Shown here piece by piece: positions 12,500-23,800 of a stretch of 64,000 bases of DNA. Each line of letters opens with the position of its first letter. Position 1 is the stretch's first letter. The DNA is from Onthophagus taurus (taxonomy: Eukaryota > Arthropoda > Insecta > Coleoptera > Scarabaeidae), in NCBI RefSeq assembly GCF_036711975.1, contig NC_091966.1, positions 12,345,501-12,409,500 on the forward strand, in the 5' to 3' direction. Both the position numbers and the translations under genes were made by a program. The notes under the pieces are model-generated. The model ran no database searches, was not told the origin of the DNA, and saw only the letters and a program-made list of their open reading frames with translations.

Positions 12500-13750
12500 A
12501 TTTCTCAAATGGGCGGCTAATATAGAAAGAATGGACGTTTCAAAAGTGACCAAAAGAGTGTATGTTGAAGAAGAACTTGAAGGCAGACAACCAGTGGGAT
12601 GACCAGGTAATCGGTGGTAGGATAAAGTGGAAACAGATGCACGAACCATAATACATTTGCATAATTGGAAAGCGATAGGGGGGGACAAACGGGCCTGGAG
12701 GCGGAAAATATGGAAGGCCAAAGTTCGAATTAGATTGTAATGTCATTGGATGGAGAGTCTTCAGTGCGCTGTCAATTATAGCTTAATCCTCAACCTTAAC
12801 ACTTATGAATCTTATTTAGTTATAAGTCAAGAAATTAAACAGGAAGTTAAGATTAAAAGGGACTTAAAGTACTTAAGGAAAGAAAACAGAAAGAATTTAT
12901 GAATGATACAATGAACAGAGATAAAAGTGAAGATGTTAATTAAACAATCAAAACAAAAAATATGGAAACAATTTGGGAATAAATTAGAGAGAGATGGACA
13001 AAGTAACCGAAAGTTGCTCTAGAAAGTGTTACAAAGTCATAGAGGAGATAAAAAAGTGGATAGCTTGATAATAGTAAATGAAGGAGGTAAAATACTGACA
13101 AAAGAAAAGAAAAAATAGAACGCTGGAAATAACACTTTAAAGGTTTACATCATGGGAAAGTGAAAACAGAGCAACAAAGATATGAAGACGAAGAAATACA
13201 ACAAGGAGAGTAAATTGAAATCAATATTGAGGCAAAAACTAAAATAAGGTATTATCCGGAAATAGAATGATCTTAAATAAAAATATGAGTAAAGTAATGG
13301 CTATATCTGAAGAACGAAAAGTATGTTAAATAAGAGTACAGGAAGTACTAATAGAACAGGTTAACAATTTCCAATATTTGAGGATTAATTTAGAACAAAA
13401 TGACAGGCGGGATATAAAATTAAATAAAAGCAAATAAATAAATCCAAATAGGTAGATCATATTATATTTATAATGAGTGAAATAGAAATGCATAAGTAGG
13501 TATATCTAACATAAGGATGCGCATCATGTTATCGGCAGAAAATAAAAGCCAAGCTTTGGAGCAGGAGAAAAAATAACTACGAAAAGACAGGTGAGTGATA
13601 AAAATGGAGAGAATGAGAAATAAACAAGTCAGAACTTAATATAAAGCCAAATGAAGAATATGTAGATCAAGGACAACTACTATACTCGCCAAAAATCAAG
13701 ACTTGTGGAGGGAGGAGAGCTTCATCCAAGCGGAAAAGATGGTGGTGGAG
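12500..13750 (+). pseudogene. RTE-like LINE fragments, heavily decayed
   Basis: Two plus-strand pieces. At 12520-12745 a C-terminal ORF2 tail reads PGNRWW, then DKVETDARTIIHLHNWKAIG and RAWRRKIWKAKV, the usual closing motif of RTE-type ORF2. From about 12960 a second piece begins with the pre-RT segment (FGNKLERDGQ...KVLQSHRGDKK, then GGKILTKEKKK), and near 13340-13400 reads VLIEQVNNFQYLRINLEQ, matching the YLG block after the catalytic site. The order (tail before body) means two separate or rearranged insertions. Many stops; inactive. Confidence 0.65.
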
Positions 13751-13756
13751 TGTGTT

Positions 13757-13821
13757 CCAGACAGGACGTCGCACCTTTATTTCTTTATGTAGGTAAAATA
13801 AAGGCGCGACGTCCTGTCTGG
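13757..13821. repeat. GC-rich hairpin, 26-bp arms
   Basis: CCAGACAGGACGTCGCACCT continuing to 13782 is matched by its reverse complement at 13796-13821 with one mismatch; the loop is 13 bases. It stands at the end of the LINE fragment in otherwise AT-rich DNA. It may be the fused ends of a deleted inverted-repeat element. Confidence 0.85.
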
Positions 13822-14329
13822 AGCGTACTATCTTTACTACCTTCTTTTTAATTTATAATTCGCGTAAATCGCTCTAAAAAAAATAGACACACATAACTTT
13901 GGTAAACAGATAACGGGATTCGACAAATGCAATTATTTGACATAGTTTGGTTAAAACCGGGTTGAAATCCACCGGGTTGCATCCTACTAAACCGCGATTT
14001 TCCAAATTATCGCAACGTGGACAAAGATTGCTGGCTCAAAAATCGGGTTTTTTTCGGATTTAGCCGAAAATTTCAAATTCACATATGTTAATAAGTATCT
14101 TTCACTAACTACTCAACATAGAAGTAAACCATCAGAACTACACCTCATAAATCTCGAAACAGGCTTGTTTCCCCATGGTAAAAAAGACATTTCCGTATCT
14201 TGAAATATTTTAAGGAAATTCAAAATCATTTAATGAAAATTAAATGAATTTCAAAAAGTTTATACACAAATCGGGTAAATTCGTAAATATCATTTAACGA
14301 AGGAAAGAATTAAGTAAATTTTACGTCAT

Positions 14330-14420
14330 AGTAACACAATAATCTTTAAACTCAGTCAAATATAGATTAAAACTAACATAATCTAAGTAGTGTAGATTAG
14401 AGATGTTATAAATACCTCAA
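14330..14420 (+). promoter_or_regulatory. promoter-like block of the paralogue pseudogene
   Basis: Contains TACGTCATAGTAACACAATA, then AATCTTTAAACTCAGTC, and a TTATAAATAC TATA box. A closely similar run (TACGTCATAATATAACAACA, AATCTTTGACCTAAGT, TTTATAAATA) recurs at 20620-20700, indicating duplication of this regulatory stretch. Confidence 0.5.
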
Positions 14421-14479
14421 CTACATTAATTAAATCCTCAGTAAACATATAAACGCAATTTCATCACAATTCTGACTTT

Positions 14480-15079
14480 AAGCCATCGATTACTACCTCT
14501 TTATAACATTATTATTGTGTTTATTGGGATTACAACATCAAAATGTTTAAGCAATCGATACGATGGATGTTTTAGAATCAGTGCCAGTTGATCGTGAGTA
14601 ATAAATCCCGAAAAATAAAATTTTATTTTGTCATCATTTTCTACCCATTATAAATCTATCTTGGGCTTCAAAATCGTTTATCTTACACAAATACATACTT
14701 GAACCTGTCAATATGTCAAATTAGCAACAATGCTCCTAATCGCCACGCAAATAATTTCAGGAAGTTTGATAGATTATCGAAACAAATGATTAAAATCATA
14801 CACGCAGTTTTATGTTTCATTTTTTTAATGAAATGAAATTAAAAAAACAGTATTATTTGATAGTATATTGTTGCTTTTTTTAAAAAGGAAAGACTTTATA
14901 CGATTATTATAAAAGGGGATACGATTTGTTAACAGAAAAAGAAAATAACGTTGATGAAAATAATTCAGTTTGTAATTAATTTATAAAAATTTATTCATGA
15001 AAGGCTTTTTATATGTTTCACTGATGGACTTTGCATAGAATTTCCGGGAGATATTGGGATTTATTCAACCAGAAAATAA
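14480..15079 (+). pseudogene. decayed paralogue of the 10.2-kb secreted-peptide gene
   Basis: All three exons of the 10.2-kb gene can be traced. Exon 1 shows a leucine-rich leader-like run and MDVLESVPVD before a GTGAGT donor (about 14594), but an in-frame TAA separates leader and body and no leader ATG is present. Exon 2 (14888-14967) gives YDYYKRGYDLLTEKENN, aligning with FYAQRGYNLLTQQND in the intact gene. The second intron appears deleted, fusing exon 2 directly to exon 3 out of frame. Exon 3 has a TAA at 14984-14986 where the intact gene has tyrosine, then continues RLFICFTDGLCIEFPGDIGI to a stop at 15077-15079. Four independent lesions make this a pseudogene. Confidence 0.85.
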
Positions 15080-16910
15080 AATACAAATACATCTTAAATA
15101 TATACAGTTGTTTTATTCATAACCTTGTTTGTTTGTTTAATCATCGCTAAAACAAATTAATTTATTGAGACTTTTCATTTTTAATTGATCAGGTTGTATT
15201 TGTTATTGTTGTTGTAATTAATTTTAATAATTTTATTGTGTTGATACTTTTTATTACTGAGAATTTTAGTTATAAATATTCTGGTTTTTATAAACGGTTT
15301 GGCCTTATCTCTGGTAAGGTAAAAAAAAACAAGAATTTTTACATTAAATGATTGATGGGAAAACTGAGAAGATATACTTAACTGAAGTTTTATCTGATGC
15401 TTGAAAATCAACCGTTGCAATTGTTAACTTAAAGTCTTACGTAACGCTATGTAAAAATTATTTCTTAGTGTCAAAATATCTTTTGAAAAGTCTCAATTTT
15501 GGCAAAAATTTGGTCTGGACAATATAATCCTTAACTGTAACTGTAATTTAAAATGTAGTCATAGAAGTTCCTTAAGTTTTCTTACTAGCACTATTCTTAA
15601 TTTATGGAGGTATACCTTCAAATTTATTTGAAAATCATTACTCAAGTTCTTTATGTTTGATCAGGTTGACATGTATTCTCAAATTTAGTTCAAATTTAGA
15701 TTATCGTTATCGTTAATAACGAAGTGTTTTATTACCCGCGCAATGAAGCCCCTGACATACCTCTCAGGAGATGTGTATTATAATGAAGTATGCCGATTCC
15801 ACTTCCTCACACTGACCTTCATTGCGATCAATGTCGTTTGTAATTAGGCCTTTTTGATAGCCGCTCCCCCGCATTGCTCAATATTGGGTTCAGTTGTACA
15901 ACGAGTCGTCATATAAACGTAAATTCAACCTCCCAGTTCAAGCCTCCTACACATGGTAATAACGATAACCAAACTGATAACGGGATTGAGAAAAAGGATT
16001 GACGCAAATACGCGTATATTGACACGTTAACCCTTATAATAACCACATATCAGGGTTATTTGTTGTTTTTTATTTTAAAATGAGAAAAAATATGTGGAAT
16101 TGAATCTAGCTTAAACTTATAGTATTTTCTAAATATGTACCCAAACACGACTATAAAAGTTTTGACTTATAAACACCAACCGTTGTACCTCCATGTTTTC
16201 GTCTTCCGTTGGCATCACATTATTCGTGACTATGCGCCCTTCAAAAAATTCTCTCAATGTCATTTCTAGATTCCAGTATATTATAACGAATGCTAGATAC
16301 CATCCTCCAAGCAACTTATCCATGTTATTTAATACACATTTAATCGTATTGTAATCAGTGACCATGTTAGTCTTATTTTTATATCTTTCTGTATACTATT
16401 TTTACTATAGCATGCTCTGGAGACTAGGGGATCTCAATACAAGAAGTAAAATGAACGTAGGGAAAAGGCTGAGGTGTGAAGATCTCCGTAACGATATATC
16501 CACAACCTTTGAAGCTTCGTATGGAAAATAATTATGAAGAGATTAGGAAATAATAATACCGTTCAACGATGTCATCCACCGTCAACATCTTGCTTCCGGG
16601 GTGGTCTGAAAAGAAAAAATACAATTAGAGAAAAACTGCACACATCTTTCCTTATTTACAGAAACAGAACTTATTGTTGCTATAAATTCCATAAAAAAGC
16701 TCATTGTTCCAATAAAATCACCCCTTTGAAACTTTTATCCAAAGTGTCTCTAGATGTCCTTGGTATCATATGAAAAACCTGCTTGAGAAAAGGGGTTTTT
16801 CTCAAAAAGAAAAGGCAGCAATTCCTTCACCTCATCGATCAACGAAGTCATCATTAATCAACCAGTCATGAATCAAGTTACTGATTCATTTGAGCCAAGA
16901 TACAGGAGGT
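15080..16910. other. intergenic DNA, unassigned short ORFs
   Basis: Short frames at 16129-16365 (minus) and 16534-16773 (plus) have no recognisable family and no splice partners that I could find. Inverted TAACGATAAC-type motifs near 15710 and 15965 hint at a small degraded repeat. Confidence 0.4.
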
Positions 16911-16912
16911 GT

Positions 16913-17090
16913 CTGAAAATCGTAAATTTCAAAAACTCCCTGTATATCAAAAACGAAGAGGGCTATGAAAATTTGGTTTGCGCCGTTGTAAGTTTCACAA
17001 AAAAGTACCTCAGGTTCGCGAAAGCCGCAACTTTCTATCTTTCATAATAACTGAGATACCCTGCAAACCCATCGAAATTTGGACACCCTG
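16913..17090. mobile_element. 178-bp MITE-like element with TA ends
   Basis: Left end CAGGAGGTGTC and right end GGACACCCTG form a short imperfect inverted repeat, flanked by TA on both sides (16911-16912, 17091-17092). The ends resemble those of the foldback elements at 1.4 and 52.2 kb (CAGG followed by GTG/TGTCC). Confidence 0.55.
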
Positions 17091-17319
17091 TACATGTTTG
17101 ATACCTTTTTTGTTGAAAATGTATTACGACACGATTACAAGAAAGTGTTGTTGATGCTATCTGCTGAAGACCCACAGTTTCCTTAATAACTTTTATAATG
17201 GAACGCGTTTAACACGATATAACGATATCCTGGAACCTTTGAAATGGAATTTGTCAACAGCAAAATTTTAGAAAAGGGATACTAAACGCTTATCTTGACA
17301 GACCAGCCGGTGCAAAATT

Positions 17320-17660
17320 GATTTTTGCCTAGCGGGGTTCTTGGTTGTCGATACGACAACGGCTACCAACGGCTACCAACGGCTACCGGAAACTTATTTG
17401 CGTTGAAATGAAAGGGACCAGAAAGTTAAAACTAGGTCTAAAGGAAAGAAATCCGGTTACGAATCACAACAGGGCTGCTAGAAAGGTGGGAGTAAGAGCG
17501 AAAGAGGCGATGGACAACGTTTTATATCTGACCTGACATAAACGTGATGATATAAATTGCTATGCGACACAGTTGCTCACAGACCACGGGTACGTCCATA
17601 AATACCTGAATACGATTGGTGAGGTCGACAGCCTTACGTCTTGATATGGGTATTGAATTT
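17320..17660 (+). pseudogene. R1/I-type LINE C-terminal remnant
   Basis: A plus-strand frame contains INCYATQLLTDHGYVHKYLN, which matches the conserved T.QLLTGHG....YL segment near the zinc knuckle at the end of R1/I-type ORF2. The following cysteine knuckle is not preserved and the frame is interrupted by stops. Short and old. Confidence 0.55.
17357..17387 (+). repeat. three tandem copies of CAACGGCTAC
   Basis: Exact 10-base unit repeated three times. Too short to be a satellite; probably local slippage. Confidence 0.9.
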
Positions 17661-18239
17661 ACCATTCTGCATTGACGAGACACCAGCTCGCTGCAGAGAT
17701 TACTTCAATAACACCCCATAAAATAGTAGCTTCAATGACTAGCAACAAAACAGATTCGATGAAGATCTGGGTGTATAATACAATAGTCCATTATGAAATC
17801 ATTCTTAATACATACATTTACGGAGTGTTTAAGAAGTTCGAATGCTTGTCCCAACAGAGGGATGATAGAGGATTTCGAATTATTAATGGACAAACAAAAA
17901 GCAATAAGTTTAGATCAGAATAAATTAGAGATTGTCTAAGTTATTCCCAGAAAAACCAAAGTATTCAGGTCGTTAGAAAATATGAAAGTTGAAATAGATA
18001 CTGACAGTGTAAATCAGATATAATATTAGTTCTGAAATTGAAGAAATCCTTAAACAATTAACAACTCAGAAGCTATAAAAAAAGAATTTCTGAAAAAATC
18101 AGTTACCATCGCAGAGGAGTTGGAATGGATCGAATACAGCTAAATGATAAAGGTTTAGAAAAATCCAACGATCCATTGAAAAACAATAGTTTCCCTTACT
18201 CTTATATAAATTGAAATCCGAAATAAATTGAAGGTTATA

Positions 18240-18680
18240 TCAAAATAATTCTCTCCACCGTCTTCTCTTCATCGCCAGTCTCTTTGCATTAGTTCCATTG
18301 TATCTCTAACTCATAATATATTGTATTGGCTATCATACTGTCCCAGCACATCTTTTGCCTTCCTCTGCCTCTCTTGCATGGTGTTCTACCTTGCCATACT
18401 TACTTAACAGTTACTTTGTTTGGCAGTCTTTGTAAACGGCCACACCGACCCAAATGTTTCTCTTGTATTAATAATTCAATAGGTTGTATATTCAATTGGC
18501 TTCTGATGGATTCATTGCAGATTTTACCTAACTTCGTGTTGCTAAGATTTTTTCATAGGAATTTCACTTCTTCTGCTGTTCTGTTAGCACTTATGTCTTA
18601 CAAACGAAGATTAAAATTGGTCTATACACTGACATCTCTACTATCGTTATGTCGTGTGTCTGTTTAGCAATTTTATCCAT
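18240..18680 (-). pseudogene. non-LTR retrotransposon C-terminal fragment
   Basis: Minus strand, from about 18530 to 18310: IRSQLNIQPIELLIQEKHLG, then GRLQRLPN, a stop, VWQGRTP, and RGRGRQKMCWDSMIA. This is the familiar end of an endonuclease/RT polyprotein (helix, HLQRMP, RGRGRP..W.D). Contains at least one in-frame stop. It could belong to the same family as the N-terminal/RT fragment at 50.7-52.0 kb. Confidence 0.7.
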
Positions 18681-18816
18681 AAATGTTATGTCTCACACCA
18701 CACAAGTCAAACTCAAGGCCCATTCTAAGCGTTTTCACATTGACCTTGACCTCTTTTTTTAACGAAGTTCGTAAGCTCGATTAGCAATACCTCACGACTC
18801 AATGGGTTTACCCCAA

Positions 18817-19055
18817 GGTCTATAGAACATAAGGTTACCCAATGCCGATTCTCCTCCTCTGAGAGGCAAGGTGGGTCAGTGACGTAGCTGGTTCTATGAA
18901 CAACACAACACGATACGAGGTTTAAATATTTTATATAGACTGTACCACAGTCTATCTTTTACTCACCTCTTTACTCTGACTGTATCGAACCAGTGACGTC
19001 GATAATCGATACTACAGAGGCATAGGGAATTAGGTAACCTTATGTTCTATAAACC
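18817..19055. mobile_element. 239-bp MITE with 23-bp inverted repeats
   Basis: GGTCTATAGAACATAAGGTTACC-like ends: the left 23 bases (18817-18839) match the reverse complement of 19033-19055 with one mismatch. No coding content. I could not define a target duplication; TTTACCC occurs outside both ends but at different distances. Confidence 0.7.
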
Positions 19056-19084
19056 TTTTGTTTACCCGGGCTTCGGGTTACTCA

Positions 19085-20060
19085 AGTCGCCCGTTCTCCG
19101 AGTAAACTGGTGTCATCCATGAAAATGTCGTTCCTCACATACCAAGATGCGTAGAGAGCCATACGGAGCACCCAGTTTTGAACAACTTGAAGTCTCTCCA
19201 TATTACAGTCCACCGCTGTCGCCTAAATGGTAGACGCGTAGGTCATCGTAGGTCTGATAACAGCCTTGCAGAGTTTGATCTTGCGAGCAGAATCAAGCTT
19301 ATTTCGCTTCAAGCAGCATTCCGTAGAGAACCGCCACCATCAGTCGCCGTGAACTGTGACGGAATGTATATGAGAACCGCAAGATAACAGGGCGTCCATA
19401 CTGAGTCCCAAAAATGCTTGGTTTTGTGGCGCCAGGGGATGACTGCTTCATCCTTCATCCTCCAGATGGTCAATTGTATAGGGCTGTCGTATAATAATAA
19501 TAATTTATTGCCGCAATAACATATTACAAAGTCAAACAAAAACCAGAGAATAGCAAATATATAACATACAAAATATTTATAGCTTAAAAAATCTTCAATG
19601 GAATATAATGGTGTTCAGTAACGCTTATTTTAATACATATTGAAACCGCTGCTGTAGTAGTATCCGTATGTACAGGGAAGGATGGTTAAACAATTTAATG
19701 TCCTAGAAAACAGCGTTGTCTTGTGTCTTTTTTAACCAGTGCATCGGTTAATCGGTCCTTTTCTTCGTCCTATTCTCGAGAAAAGCAATGCCGTGTTCTT
19801 CCCTGGATGGATCTCAATTCTGCAGATTCGTTACCACGTCTCCATCTTCTGCAGAAACTGTTGGAGTCTATTCTCGACAGTATCTACATTTCGCGATCGG
19901 CTGAAGATGTAGACGTCGTCCGCGGTTATCGCCAGGTTGACGTTCAGTACCTATGGTTCACCATTCACGAAGATGTTGAAGAGCGGAGGAGAAAGTGCTT
20001 GCTCTTGTGGAACTCCAGCTGTTATGGTCCTAACTGTAGATCGGCAATTTTATAGGTATT
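19085..20060 (-). pseudogene. jockey-clade LINE ORF2 remnant, interrupted
   Basis: Minus strand, from about 20030: TITAGVPQEQALSPPLFNIF, then LNVNLAITADDVYIFSRSR, where the catalytic Y of YADD is T, then RLQQFLQKMETW and HPGKNTALLFSR. After an insertion (19490-19720) the C-terminal part resumes below 19400 with KLCKAVIRPTMTY, NMERLQVVQNWVLRMAL and YASWYVRNDIF, hallmark jockey motifs. Several stops are present and the active-site tyrosine is lost. Confidence 0.8.
19490..19720 (-). mobile_element. LINE 3' end with (TAATAA) tail nested in the jockey element
   Basis: On the minus strand the piece ends TTATTGCGGCAATAAATTAT followed by TTATTATTAT, much like the 3' tail at 31.98 kb. It splits the jockey LINE between its RT and C-terminal parts, so it inserted later. 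Confidence 0.6.
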
Positions 20061-20880
20061 GAGTAGCTAGGTCAATGCCCCTTCCAAGAACTAAGATTTT
20101 CTGGGTTTCTTCTCTTAGCCAATAAGTTTAGGTTATTTAACTCGCCCATAACCTACTGTCATCAGTTTCATAATGAACATTCGTTGTACGCCATGTATTC
20201 AGGCGACATAGTCTTCCAGGATTTGTTGGCGGAAGGAGCAGCAGAAATTTGTTTTCATCGTATTTTTGATCTTTATCAGCATTCAATTTTGTTTGAAAGT
20301 CATCCACATATGATAATAAAATACTTTCTTGGGATGTATGAGCGTCTTTAACTAACTTTTTCTTTTCCATTTTGTTTAGTTGTAAATATTTGCCGTTTTT
20401 AATTGAAATTTTGTATTAAAACTTTAGGAGTTATAATGATTTTGAAAATAAGCACTAAATTGTAAATAAATAACAAAATTAATGAAAAATGTTACAAGTG
20501 GAGAAATAACATATCGTAACAAATCAATCAATAATTCAATGAGTACAAAAAATGTATATAGAAATCCGACATATTCATAAATATTAATAAAAATGGGATG
20601 GATTAAATCAAATGTACGTCATAATATAACAACAATCTTTGACCTAAGTAAAATCTAGATTTTTAGATTAAAAATTTTATAAATATCTTAATTAGCGATA
20701 TTAAAACAAGAATTTATTTTAATAAACGAATTTTATCTCTGTACCAAGACGTAAAATTATTAATTATGGTACGTACCTTGTTAGTAAATTAGTATTCTGA
20801 GATATTGAAAATTTAATTATAAAAAAAACACAAACTTTATATCACATTATCACTTTTATTTTTAATTTTGAAATTAACAA
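20061..20880. other. intergenic DNA with a duplicated promoter-like block
   Basis: A lysine-rich minus-strand frame of 77 codons (20370-20137) is unassigned. Around 20620-20700 lies the block similar to 14330-14420 (TACGTCATA, AATCTTTGACC and a TTTATAAATA TATA box), without a following secreted-peptide gene. Confidence 0.45.
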
Positions 20881-20886
20881 TTAATT

Positions 20887-23800
20887 TTATATTCGACAAC
20901 TTTGCATCGGTACCGTTAAAATAGGACTATAACCAATTCTATTATCACAAGGATTTTTTAAATTATGATTTCGACATGGATAATAAAAAATAAATAACAT
21001 TGCTAACGTCAACAATGATATACCCAGTAGAATTAACACACACGAAATCGTTATTACAATAGACGTTATATATTTTCCGATGTACATAACTATTTTTATA
21101 TAAAACGGAGTATCATCTATTACCATTTCAAGCCAAAATAATGGGAGCATCATCCCTTGGAATGGCTTATAATTAGAAACAGCTAGATTTTCCGATACTT
21201 TAAGGTTTATTTGAACCCTAAGTTTACCTTCTATTGGTACTCCTAAATATGGATTTATTTTAATTATCGTATCGTGCTTTTCTTTGGTCGGATTTAAACC
21301 GTTTACTTGTTCTAAAACTCTTTCATCAGCGTTATAATAATGTGGTTGAGAGATAACGATTGGTATTCCATAATAACAAGGTGCAATCGATCCGAATCCG
21401 TTCGGTAAACATTTTTTATTATTCGAACAATAACATTTATTATCCGATATATTGTTCAATAACAAATTTGGATCAAGTCGGTATTGGTAATATTCCAACC
21501 CTCCGTTTGTGAAATTTTTGTTTTCGTACACAATATTAACAGTACGACAAAACGCTCTTCTATATAATTTTAAGGTAGTGTTTTCTTTCATATTTCTCGC
21601 AAATAATCCACCATCGAAAGCGCCTTGAATTGTATTACAACGAGATTTTTCATCGTCGCTATATCCCAAATGTTTCAAACCTGGTGATCCGTTAAATGTA
21701 TTTATTGAATTCGGAAGAATTTCTTCTATATCAGAATTGCTGTAGTTTAATATTGAATTGGATAAATGTAATGTAACCGTGTTATCTGCATTATCAAGGG
21801 CCATTATCTGTAGGAAAAACATCTTTAGTTGGGTTAATAACTCAGAAACAAAGATTTTATTTTAATGGAATCCCATTAATTGTTGAAGTTGATGAATACG
21901 AGGGAACGATTTTTATTTATAAAGATGTTTTAAAATGAATAATGATATATTTCTTTCTTTTCCGATTTCGTTTTTAAAATCGAACTTTATAAACCTGAAA
22001 AACGTAGGAATGACAATGGTTCACGTTGTTACAACAATAAATGTTGCAATCTCTACTTTATTCTTGGACAAAGTACCCGGATAATTCTAAAAAATTATGG
22101 GCTAACAAAAAACAGTACCTATGATATAAAAAATATTTGCTTTCTTGAATGACGATAAGTATTTAAGCACTTAAAAATAGTCAACAACGAAATAAAAACT
22201 AAAAGTTAGGTAAAAAGACCAATAGAAACAAGGTAAAAGTTTGCAATAATAAGATAAGATAAGATATAGAGATAAAACAATGTAGCTGCTACTGTTCGTC
22301 AATTTCTTGATAACAATAATAATGATTTATAGCTCAAAATAAAAATAATATAAACGGTTAACATTCTCAAATATCAATCATTCACTGATTACTGCGAAGA
22401 AGATCTTACTAGCCCCACTTCATATCGAATTATGAATAACGAAGCGGTTCGTAAAGGCGCTTAAAAAAATGGTGCTTGTTTTAAGTACCTTGTAGATAAG
22501 TAAAAGTACCTTGCCAAAATAAAAGAGGGGATATTCGTTGTGCCACAGAGTCAAGAATTGATGAAAACTACTGATTTTGAAAATGTGATAATTTCGGATG
22601 AAAGATGCCTAATTATTTTTTTCTATATTATGCATAGCACAATTGTATAACATCTAGTAAATACATACTAATTAGTTACTTATTTTTAACACCAAAATAA
22701 ACTAGATAATGTTTTGCAGCTTTTCCCACTGGTCCAGTCTGCTTTACCCATAAAATAAATAAATATTGTCATATTTTTACCGTTTTAAGACCAAAACACA
22801 AAAACGCGCGCACTACGATACGCAAAACACGCGTTTAGGGTATTATTGTTTTTGTTATAATTCCACACTATTGCTCGCGTTTGAATCGACTAGGGCACTA
22901 TGTCGCTAAATCCAACGGCTTCTTTCTGTGAAGGCGACACAAGACATCTTCGTTGTCGAGAAGCTGGATGGCCTCGATGTTGGGATGATCGTGCATTCTC
23001 TTCTCATGTTTATATGCGAATGATGCAATTTCTGATGATACCGATGCTATTTTCAAGTCGCGATGGAGGTTGATGTTTCTTATATAACAGGGTGCACTAT
23101 GCACATTAGTACTTTGTTCTGGAATCTTTGAATCAGACTTGCATTTATCTTGCAGATACAACCCCACAGTTGGATTCCGTATGTCCATTTTGATTTTATT
23201 ACTTGGTTGTATATTAGCAACTTGTTACTTAATGATAGTATTGATTTTCTGATAATAAGCCAATACAGGTGTTTAAATTTGATATCAAGTTCCTCCCGTT
23301 TTTTTTTTGACGTGAGCTTTCCATATGAGTTTGGTATCCAGCGTCATACCAAGATATTTTGCGGTGTCGGCGTAAGGGACTGCATTGCTATTTATGTGTA
23401 CTGGGACATAGTTTACTTTCTTATAAGTAAAGTTTATGTATGTCAATTTATTTGTATTTAGTTTTATTAGCCATCGTTTGGTCCAGTTTTCTATTGAATT
23501 TTTGGGCAATTGTAACTTATTTGCTGCATGTATTTCATTTTATGCAACAGCCAACATCGTTGTGGTATCTGCGAATGTAGGTTTGTTTACAATGACTATG
23601 ACGCGGTTATAACGTGCGAGAGCCAATTCGTTCGCCGTATGAGCATACCTTATGTTTATCTACCTTGGTAATACCTGTGTTTTCTTTTTTACGCCAGATT
23701 GTACGGATTGCTTTTCAGGTTTGCATTCAATTTCCGAAAACAGTTTAGATGGCGAGCTTTTAGAGTTACGTTTTTTGTTTCTTTTTGCTTGTTTTATTAT

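Noticed and set aside
18326-18667. 113-codon plus-strand ORF
   Set aside because: Antisense of a LINE C-terminal fragment recognised on the minus strand.
20137-20370. 77-codon lysine-rich minus-strand ORF
   Set aside because: Starts with ATG, but no homologue or neighbouring exon was recognised.
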